5,411 nt of DNA from an uncultured Prevotella sp. GTDB taxonomy: Bacteria; Bacteroidota; Bacteroidia; Bacteroidales; Bacteroidaceae. Below the pieces are notes generated by a model. It worked only from the letters and a program-made list of their open reading frames with translations, did no database searches and was not told where the DNA came from. The stretch lies in contig USCM01000142.1 in the NCBI GenBank assembly GCA_900553155.1, forward strand, positions 1-5,411, in the 5' to 3' direction. Below, piece by piece: positions 1-5,411 of this stretch (position 1 is its first letter; the number at the start of each line of letters is the position of its first letter). A program made the translations under genes and the position numbers.

Positions 1-18
1 TTCAAGCTCTTTACTGCA

Positions 19-41
19 ATTGAGATTGCCATTGAGATTGC
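19..41. repeat. short tandem direct repeat, 2 x 11 bp
   Basis: The 11-mer ATTGAGATTGC occurs at 19-29 and again at 31-41, a 12-bp period with one spacer base. Read in the first + frame it would encode Ile-Glu-Ile-Ala twice, and that frame stays open from the window edge to a TAG at 52-54. The repeat may therefore be the tail of an upstream coding region, or simply leader DNA ahead of the sulfatase gene. A second frame is open to 62-64, so coding cannot be decided from this fragment. The repeat itself is seen directly; any function is unknown. Confidence 0.5.
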
Positions 42-89
42 TTGCGGATTTTAGGATATACTAAAACTAATATACTATAAAACAAAACT

Positions 90-1655
90 ATGGAGCAACA
101 AGTAAAGAACTTAATCGCTGTTTCGCTTCTCGCACCTATCGCCGCACAGTCGGCAATGGCTGCCAAGAAACCTAAAAACACCGACCCAACACGTCCTAAC
201 GTCATCATCATCCTTGCCGACGACCTCGGCTATGGCGACTTGGGATGCTATGGCGCAAAGAATGTGCAGACACCTAACGTAGATCGTCTTGCACAGCAGG
301 GTATACGCTTTACCGATACACATGCCGTTGCAGCCACAAGTACACCATCGCGCTATTCTATCCTTACCGGCGAGTATGCTTGGCGCCGTCCTGATACCGA
401 CATCGCGGCAGGCAACGCCGGTATGATTATCAAGCCGGGACAATATACTATGGCTGATATGTTTAAGAGCTGTGGCTACCGCACTTGCGCCATTGGCAAG
501 TGGCACCTCGGACTGGGCGAGACTCAGGGTACGCAGGACTGGAACGCCCAGATACCTATGAACCTCGGCGACATCGGCTTCGACCACCATTATATAATGG
601 CTGCTACAGCCGACCGTGTTCCGTGCGTGTTTATCAACGACGGAGTGGTAGCCAACTTCGACCCGTCGGCCCCTATCGAGGTGAGCTATAAGGAGAACTT
701 CCCGGGCAATCCAGAGTTGTGCTACAACTTGCAGTCGAGCGTAGGTCACAACCAGTCTATCGTCAACGGCATCGGTCGTATTGGATATATGCGCGGTGGC
801 GGCAAGGCTCTGTGGAAAGACGAGAACATTGCCGACTCGATAACAAATCACGCTGTCGACTTTATCAAGGAGAATAAGGACCGCCCCTTCTTTATGTACT
901 TTGCCACTAACGACGTACACGTACCTCGTTTCCCACATCAGCGTTTCCGTGGCAAGAGCGATATGGGATTGCGTGGCGATGCTATCGTACAGTTCGACTG
1001 GTCGGTAGGTCAGATTATGGAGACTCTCGACAAGCTCGGCATTGCCGACAACACCATTATATTGTTGTCAAGCGACAATGGTCCGGTGGTGGACGACGGC
1101 TATAAGGACCGTGCGGAGGAATTGCTCAACGGTCATAAGCCGGCTGGTCCTTGGCGTGGCAACAAGTACAGCGCCTTTGAGGGTGGTACACAGGTTCCTG
1201 CCATTGTGCGCTGGCCTAAGGGCATAAAGGGCGGTCAGACATCCAATGCCCTTACATCTCAGATTGACTGGATGGCATCGCTTGGCAGCATCATCGGTGC
1301 GCGTGTGCCACAGGGTGGAGCACCCGACAGCCAAAACTATGCAGGCACTCTTACCGGTGCCAACACCACCGATCGTCCTTACGTCATAGAGCTTGCCTAT
1401 AACCACGTACTGTCTGTACGCACCAACGAGTGGAAGTATATCGAGCCAAGCGATGGTCCGAAGCTACTCGACTGGGCTCCTAAGACCGAGACAGGCAGCG
1501 ACCCACAGCCACAGCTTTACAACATAAAGAAGAGTAAGTGGGAGGCAGAGAGTGTAGCAGCGCAGCATCCTCAGGTGGTATACGATATGCAGAATATCCT
1601 GCGCCATGAACGCGAGAAGAGCGAGAAGCACTCGTTCTTTGTGCCTGGAGTGTAA
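90..1655 (+). CDS. secreted S1-family sulfatase (arylsulfatase A-like, serine type)
   Basis: This gene encodes a 521-residue formylglycine-dependent sulfatase that should hydrolyse sulfate esters, probably on a sulfated glycan, in the periplasm or at the cell surface. Residues 1-24 look like a type I signal peptide: Lys6, a hydrophobic core, and Ala-Met-Ala before Ala25. There is no lipobox cysteine. The S1 active site appears complete: metal ligands Asp44-Asp45, the sulfatase signature Ser-Thr-Pro-Ser-Arg at 84-88, GKWHLG at 136-141 (Lys137, His139), His277, Asp329-Asn330, and Lys359 followed by a Phe-Glu-Gly-Gly segment. The nucleophile position is Ser84 rather than Cys, so activation would need a radical-SAM anaerobic sulfatase-maturing enzyme, which is not in this window. 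Length is normal for the family. The start is the only ATG giving a full signal peptide; the leader is A-rich with no Shine-Dalgarno site, as is normal in Bacteroidota. No promoter match is visible in 1-89, so the gene may be the distal member of an operon. Substrate and S1 subfamily cannot be read from sequence alone. Confidence 0.95.
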   Translation: MEQQVKNLIAVSLLAPIAAQSAMAAKKPKNTDPTRPNVIIILADDLGYGDLGCYGAKNVQTPNVDRLAQQGIRFTDTHAVAATSTPSRYSILTGEYAWRRPDTDIAAGNAGMIIKPGQYTMADMFKSCGYRTCAIGKWHLGLGETQGTQDWNAQIPMNLGDIGFDHHYIMAATADRVPCVFINDGVVANFDPSAPIEVSYKENFPGNPELCYNLQSSVGHNQSIVNGIGRIGYMRGGGKALWKDENIADSITNHAVDFIKENKDRPFFMYFATNDVHVPRFPHQRFRGKSDMGLRGDAIVQFDWSVGQIMETLDKLGIADNTIILLSSDNGPVVDDGYKDRAEELLNGHKPAGPWRGNKYSAFEGGTQVPAIVRWPKGIKGGQTSNALTSQIDWMASLGSIIGARVPQGGAPDSQNYAGTLTGANTTDRPYVIELAYNHVLSVRTNEWKYIEPSDGPKLLDWAPKTETGSDPQPQLYNIKKSKWEAESVAAQHPQVVYDMQNILRHEREKSEKHSFFVPGV

Positions 1656-1661
1656 AAGCTA

Positions 1662-1705
1662 CTATTGTGGGCAAAGTGCAGCAAGCTGCACTTTGCCCAC
1701 AATAG
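1662..1705. terminator. perfect 20-bp hairpin between convergent genes, likely terminator
   Basis: The arms at 1662-1681 and 1686-1705 are exact reverse complements, with a four-base loop CAAG. The hairpin starts 6 bp after the sulfatase stop codon and ends 38 bp beyond the menE stop codon, so it sits between two converging genes. On the minus strand the stem is followed by TAGCTTTTAC, a short U-tract, which fits an intrinsic terminator for the menE transcript. On the plus strand it is followed by GGCGATAAAC with no U-tract, so any termination or 3'-end protection of the sulfatase mRNA would rely on the stem alone. The structure is certain; the terminator role is inferred. Confidence 0.8.
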
Positions 1706-1743
1706 GGCGATAAACATAAAAAACATTAACGTCAATTACACGA

Positions 1744-2715
1744 TCACCCCAAGCTTGCAATCCGCAGGGCCTCCGCTCTCGCCGGCTTCCCCGTCTCCGT
1801 CAACGGCAGCCTTTTCACATATATATAATCATGCGGCAGCTCATATTTGGACAGCCATTGGTGGCACAGCGCCTTCAATGGCTCCATATCATTACATTCA
1901 GCCAAGAGCACAACCGTCTCGCCAAACTTCTCGTCAGCACGCTTCGTAATCATCAGTGGTATGTCGGTGTGGGCTTGTAGTTTAGCCTCAATCTCCTCAA
2001 TCTGCATCTTTATGCCACCGCTGCACACCACGTTGTCGCGCCGTCCGCGGATGCGGAAGCGCCTGCCGTCGCCGTCGATCTCGGCAATGTCGTTGGTGGT
2101 TAGAGGCTCGGCGCATACCTCAGGAGCATTGATAACGAGGCAACCATCCTGGTTGAGGCTAACCTCGACACCATCGAACGGTGTGTACCACTCGCTTGCA
2201 TCCTCTCCACTAAGTCGACGCAGTGCAATATGCGACAGCGTCTCCGTCATGCCGTATGTGCTCCATACTGCATTGGGGAAGGAGCGTAGAGCCGTGGCGA
2301 GATTGCGGCTAATGGCTCCACCGCCAATAATAAGATGTTTGATTTGCTTTAGTATGTTCAGTTCGCGGTCGTCTTGCAGCGAGTTGTACACCTGCATAGG
2401 CACCATAGCCGCAAATGTAGGCACCTCCTTAAGGTGTTGCAGCGGATGTCCGCACGGCTCGACACGTATCAGGCGCAGACCTCCAACAATGCTGCGTACA
2501 CACATCATCTTGCCTGCAATATAGTCGAGAGGCATACACAGCAGGGCAGAGTCGCCCGGCTTCAACCCAAGAAAACTACACGTTATACGGGCAGAAGCCT
2601 CCATACGCCGTTTTTCTACAAGCATAGGTTTGGGCTTGCCGGTAGAGCCGCTTGTATGTACAAGGATAGTGGGGGAGGGCGACTGCCAATCGCTGATGAA
2701 TTGTTCGAACGTCAT
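1744..2715 (-). CDS. menE: short AMP-binding acyl-CoA ligase, probable O-succinylbenzoate-CoA ligase
   Basis: This 323-residue member of the ANL (acyl-CoA synthetase) superfamily probably converts o-succinylbenzoate, ATP and CoA to o-succinylbenzoyl-CoA in menaquinone synthesis, in the cytoplasm. The core motifs appear in order: the nucleotide-binding loop HTSGSTGKPKP at 20-30, GGGAIS at 131-136, the adenine/acyl motif YGMTET at 154-159, the ribose-binding Thr-Asn-Asp at 207-209, the hinge GRRDNVVCSGGIKMQ at 224-238, and the C-terminal catalytic Lys310 in a Thr-Glu-Thr-Gly-Lys-Pro context. The protein starts only 19 residues before the P-loop, so it lacks much of the N-terminal region of the roughly 450-residue enterobacterial MenE. 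Short MenE-type proteins are usual in Bacteroidota, so this is not read as truncation. It stands alone here: the upstream neighbour is divergent and the downstream one convergent, so no other men gene is co-transcribed within view. The family call is firm. The MenE assignment rests on overall resemblance, and another acyl or aryl substrate is possible. Confidence 0.8.
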   Translation of the reverse strand: MTFEQFISDWQSPSPTILVHTSGSTGKPKPMLVEKRRMEASARITCSFLGLKPGDSALLCMPLDYIAGKMMCVRSIVGGLRLIRVEPCGHPLQHLKEVPTFAAMVPMQVYNSLQDDRELNILKQIKHLIIGGGAISRNLATALRSFPNAVWSTYGMTETLSHIALRRLSGEDASEWYTPFDGVEVSLNQDGCLVINAPEVCAEPLTTNDIAEIDGDGRRFRIRGRRDNVVCSGGIKMQIEEIEAKLQAHTDIPLMITKRADEKFGETVVLLAECNDMEPLKALCHQWLSKYELPHDYIYVKRLPLTETGKPARAEALRIASLG

Positions 2716-2746
2716 ATCTTAATAATGTTATTTTTTCTTTTGGATT

Positions 2747-2778
2747 CTTGTTGTTTGTAAAAATAATAGTTATCTTTG
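2747..2778 (+). promoter_or_regulatory. Bacteroidota-type promoter for the ECF sigma gene
   Basis: TATCTTTG at 2771-2778 matches the Bacteroidota -7 consensus TAnnTTTG at every fixed base. CTTG at 2747-2750, 20 bp upstream, is a three-of-four match to the -33 element TTTG at the expected spacing of about 19-21 bp. A nearer exact TTTG at 2754-2757 is only 13 bp away, which is too close. Transcription would start near 2785 and leave an untranslated leader of about 50 bases before the ATG at 2838. The site lies in the 122-bp region between menE and the sigma gene. No equally good match was found for menE on the opposite strand. Confidence 0.65.
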
Positions 2779-2837
2779 CAGCATTATACTTAATATTAGT
2801 AACATTGAATAAACATAATTTTACAAACGATTCTTTT

Positions 2838-3374
2838 ATGTTGTCGGCTCTCGCTGAGGGAAGCGACTCGGCATTTGATGCCTTGTTTGTAAAGTATTAT
2901 GCCAAGGTACTTGGGTTTGTCAAGAACTTCTGCTCCGACCAGCAAGAAGCCGAGAACATCGTGCAAGACCTATTTATGACCCTTTGGATAAAGAGAGAGC
3001 ACTTTGCCATGATAGACAATATAGACAGTTATCTCTTTGTATCGGCACGCAATGCCGCGCTGCGATATATCAAGCAGTCGCTTACATTTGCCGACATATC
3101 CGACCTCGTCGAAACGAAATCTGGGGGGGTACAAGCCGACACAGATGTGTGTTACGGTGAGCTGTATAATATGGTGATGAGCGAGATAGCCTCAATGCCA
3201 GAGCAGCGCCGCCGCATCTTCCTTATGAGTCGTGAGGAGGGAATGTCTAATGCCGACATTGCCGACCGTCTCGGCATAAGCAAGCGCACCGTAGAAACAC
3301 ACATATCCCTTGCCTTGGCACAGCTCAAGAAGCTGTTGCCCGTTATTGGTTTGTTGGGCATTATGGCTCTATAG
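2838..3374 (+). CDS. ECF-type RNA polymerase sigma factor (FecI-like)
   Basis: This 178-residue extracytoplasmic-function sigma factor would direct RNA polymerase to its target promoters when released by its anti-sigma partner. Region sigma-2 spans about residues 12-78, including the AENIVQDLFMTLW segment at 38-50. Region sigma-4 spans about 117-167, with a helix-turn-helix around 137-157 (SNADIADRLGISKRTVETH). A polar linker of about 40 residues joins them. The same frame is open back to a TTG at 2748, but that would place the -7 promoter element inside the gene and add a hydrophobic N-terminus foreign to the family. The ATG at 2838 gives a normal ECF length and start (MLSALAEGSDSAFDALF). 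Two oddities are a run of seven G (3123-3129) in the linker codons and a hydrophobic C-terminal tail (residues 166-178, LLPVIGLLGIMAL) beyond sigma-4. The downstream anti-sigma and receptor genes support a FecI-like cell-surface signalling role. Confidence 0.93.
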   Translation: MLSALAEGSDSAFDALFVKYYAKVLGFVKNFCSDQQEAENIVQDLFMTLWIKREHFAMIDNIDSYLFVSARNAALRYIKQSLTFADISDLVETKSGGVQADTDVCYGELYNMVMSEIASMPEQRRRIFLMSREEGMSNADIADRLGISKRTVETHISLALAQLKKLLPVIGLLGIMAL

Positions 3375-3542
3375 TTTTCTTGCCACCTACTTATGTCTTT
3401 TTGGGTTTCAAGTGTAAAGTTAGTATTTATTATTGAATGTATACGAAATAGACTTTTAGTTATTAACATTACTTAACCATTTTGCATTACGTGTGCCTCC
3501 CGCTTTCTTGCTCTTTATTATAGAAATCGAACTAATCCATTT

Positions 3543-4439
3543 ATGCAGATAGATAATAAAGACGACAAGTTGCGCGCATTGTGGGATGCACCACAGCCCG
3601 ATATCGACGAGCGCCAGATGACAGAAGCTCTCGACACCTTCCGCCGCAATCGCCGTTCGCATATACGCTCCAACCGCAGCAAGAAGCTGTTGCGCTCCCT
3701 ACTTAAGTATGCCGCCATAATCGTGGCGCCATTGCTTACGGCGCTTGCCGCCTGGAACTATTCGGCACAATACTACGCCGACGACAACGCTCTTGTAGAA
3801 ATGTACGTGCCAGACGGCAAGATAGACAGCGTAGTGCTGTCGGACAATACCAAGCTTATTGTTAATGCTGGTACCTCCGTCATCTACCCCGCACGCTTCA
3901 ACAAGCACAGCAAAAACCGCAACGTATACGTCAATGGCAACTGCCACCTTGCTGTAGCCAAAGACCCGCTGCACCCATTCGTTGTAAATATGGGCAGCCT
4001 TAAGGTCAAGGTGTTGGGCACCCACTTCAGCGTAAACTCGTACAATGACAACGACCGTATAGTGGTGACGCTTGAGGAAGGACTGGTCAAGGCCTTCGAC
4101 GCACGCCACTCGATGTACCTCCGCCCCAACGAGCAGCTGATATACTACCGCAGCAACGGACGCATGCAGAAACAACGTGTAGACGCCATGGCATGCAACT
4201 CGTGGGTCAACGGCAATATCGACTTCTCGGCACAGGCGCTCGGCCAGATACTAAAGACTATAGAGCGCCACTACGACGTAAAGTTTGATGTATCAAGAGA
4301 CATCGACCTGAACCGTCGCTATACCATGAACTTCCGCAAGGGAGAACCTATAGACCGCGTGCTTAAGGTGCTGTCGATGATCTATGGCAATATGCACTAT
4401 GCCAAGAAGGGCAACACCGTCAAGCTGTACATAGAATAA
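3543..4439 (+). CDS. FecR-type anti-sigma factor, single-pass inner-membrane protein
   Basis: This 298-residue protein should hold or activate the ECF sigma factor encoded just upstream and receive the signal from the outer-membrane receptor encoded downstream. Residues 1-54 form a charged cytoplasmic sigma-binding part, residues 55-72 a membrane segment (KYAAIIVAPLLTALAAWN), and the rest lies in the periplasm. The FecR domain runs from about 86 to 185, with the typical PDGKIDSVVLSDNTKLIVNA stretch at 90-109 and VLGTHFSVNSY at 157-167. Residues 221-298 form the C-terminal domain usual in Bacteroidota FecR proteins (DUF4974-like), opening with WVNGNIDFS. Total length is at the short end for the family but all three parts are present. 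The only in-frame start after the TAA at 3474-3476 is the ATG at 3543. The gene follows the sigma gene by 168 bp and precedes the receptor by 39 bp, so the last two are probably co-transcribed. Confidence 0.93.
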   Translation: MQIDNKDDKLRALWDAPQPDIDERQMTEALDTFRRNRRSHIRSNRSKKLLRSLLKYAAIIVAPLLTALAAWNYSAQYYADDNALVEMYVPDGKIDSVVLSDNTKLIVNAGTSVIYPARFNKHSKNRNVYVNGNCHLAVAKDPLHPFVVNMGSLKVKVLGTHFSVNSYNDNDRIVVTLEEGLVKAFDARHSMYLRPNEQLIYYRSNGRMQKQRVDAMACNSWVNGNIDFSAQALGQILKTIERHYDVKFDVSRDIDLNRRYTMNFRKGEPIDRVLKVLSMIYGNMHYAKKGNTVKLYIE

Positions 4440-4478
4440 TATTAGATAAACCTATATTAATAACAAACCAAAACAACA

Positions 4479-5411
4479 ATGAAAACCTTAATGAACAAAA
4501 AGACTGCCGCCACACTCGCGCTATGCTTGTCGATGTCGGTGGCAGCGTTCGGACAAAACCAGGTGATTCATCTGCCGCAAACCAAGGCCTCGGTTTCGAC
4601 CATTATCAAGGCTATTGAGAAGCAAACGCAGATGTCGGTGGACTTTTCACAGAACACCATCAACCTGAACAAGACAGTAAGCCTTAAGTCGAAGAGCGAG
4701 TCGCTCGGACAGCTTATGGCGCAAATTCTTAAGGACAACGGCAATCTTACCTACAAGATTGTAGACCGTCACATCATTATTGTGAAGGCCGACAAGAAGG
4801 GCGTACAGACAGCCCAGCAGGGTACAGGTAAGTATAAGCTCACTGGTACCGTGGTCGACGGCAACGGCGAGCCTATCATCGGTGCCTCTGTATTGGAGCA
4901 GGGTACAAAGAACGGTACCGTTACCGATATCGACGGCAACTTCGTGCTTAACACAAGCAAGGAGAACCCTACACTCGACATCTCTTATATTGGCTTCCTT
5001 TCGCAGCAGGTTAAGGCCCGCAACGGTGTAGCCACAAAGGTTACAATGAAGGAGAACGCCCAGAACCTCGAAGAACTTGTGGTTGTGGGTTACGGCACAA
5101 TGAAGAAGAAGGATATGACCGGTGCTGTGGCATCTATCAAGATGAGCGACGAGCCTGTCAACACCGTATCTTCAGTTAGCCATGCCCTTGCAGGCAAGGC
5201 AGCCGGTTTGCAGGTAAGCACCATTAGTGCGCAGCCTGGTTCGGGTACAACCTTCCGTGTTCGTGGTGCCGCATCGGTAAGTGCAGGCAACGACCCGCTT
5301 ATCATCGTAGACGGATTCCCTATTAGTGCTGTATCCAACAGTGCTGTGTCGGCAGGCGATTATGATACTGGTAGCGCCGACAACATCCTCGGTTCTATCA
5401 ACCCTAACGAC
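4479..5411 (+). CDS. SusC-like TonB-dependent outer-membrane receptor with STN domain (partial)
   Basis: The first 311 residues of a TonB-dependent transducer/transporter are present; the frame is still open at the window edge and the family usually exceeds 1000 residues. Residues 1-25 form a signal peptide, with cleavage probably after Ala-Phe-Gly and Gln26 as the first mature residue. A second ATG at 4491 (Met5) is a possible start. An STN domain at about 29-104 marks it as a signalling receptor that contacts a FecR partner in the periplasm. A carboxypeptidase-regulatory-like beta domain at about 120-192 (LTGTVVDGNGEPIIGASV) follows, then the TonB-box region LEELVVVGYGTMKKKD at 197-212. The plug starts near 214, with SHALAGKAAGLQVST, FRVRGAAS and DPLIIVDGFPIS visible. 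This order is typical of SusC-family importers controlled by ECF/FecR pairs. The ligand is probably a glycan or glycan fragment, but it cannot be read from this N-terminal part. The beta barrel and any SusD partner lie beyond the window. Confidence 0.95.
   Translation, partial: MKTLMNKKTAATLALCLSMSVAAFGQNQVIHLPQTKASVSTIIKAIEKQTQMSVDFSQNTINLNKTVSLKSKSESLGQLMAQILKDNGNLTYKIVDRHIIIVKADKKGVQTAQQGTGKYKLTGTVVDGNGEPIIGASVLEQGTKNGTVTDIDGNFVLNTSKENPTLDISYIGFLSQQVKARNGVATKVTMKENAQNLEELVVVGYGTMKKKDMTGAVASIKMSDEPVNTVSSVSHALAGKAAGLQVSTISAQPGSGTTFRVRGAASVSAGNDPLIIVDGFPISAVSNSAVSAGDYDTGSADNILGSINPND

Overview
The window looks like chromosome from a gut-type Bacteroidota, most likely Prevotella or another Bacteroidales. 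The grounds are a secreted S1 sulfatase, an ECF sigma factor / FecR-type anti-sigma / SusC-like TonB-dependent receptor series, a short MenE-type ligase, AT-rich intergenic DNA with A-rich leaders in place of Shine-Dalgarno sites, and one good match to the Bacteroidota promoter consensus (TAnnTTTG). Genus is inferred from style, not from a search.

Layout. Bases 1-89 hold a small direct repeat and a leader, possibly with the end of an upstream gene. Bases 90-1655 (+) encode a complete exported sulfatase with a serine-type active site. It converges on a short menE-like acyl-CoA ligase gene (1744-2715, -), and a perfect 20-bp-stem hairpin (1662-1705) lies between the two stop codons. The 122-bp divergent region 2716-2837 carries a promoter for the next gene. 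Bases 2838-3374 (+) encode an ECF sigma factor, whose start is placed at 2838 because the promoter lies upstream of it. After a 168-bp gap comes a FecR-type anti-sigma factor (3543-4439, +). After a further 39 bp comes a SusC-like TonB-dependent transducer (from 4479, +) that runs off the right edge with its signal peptide, STN domain, carboxypeptidase-regulatory-like domain, TonB box and start of the plug visible.

How they work together. The last three genes form a recognisable trans-envelope signalling cascade. Substrate binding at the outer-membrane receptor is passed through its periplasmic STN domain to the single-pass FecR protein, which controls the ECF sigma factor. In Bacteroidota such systems usually switch on the neighbouring receptor/SusD and glycan-degradation genes. 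The nearby sulfatase makes a sulfated glycan a plausible ligand, but it is separated from the cascade by an oppositely oriented housekeeping gene, so the link is weak. I see no clearly new type of system. The most interesting internal signal is that the C-terminal domain of the anti-sigma factor and the STN domain of the receptor share a similar sequence pattern with near-identical spacing. Other points are a G7 tract in the sigma gene and the long perfect hairpin.
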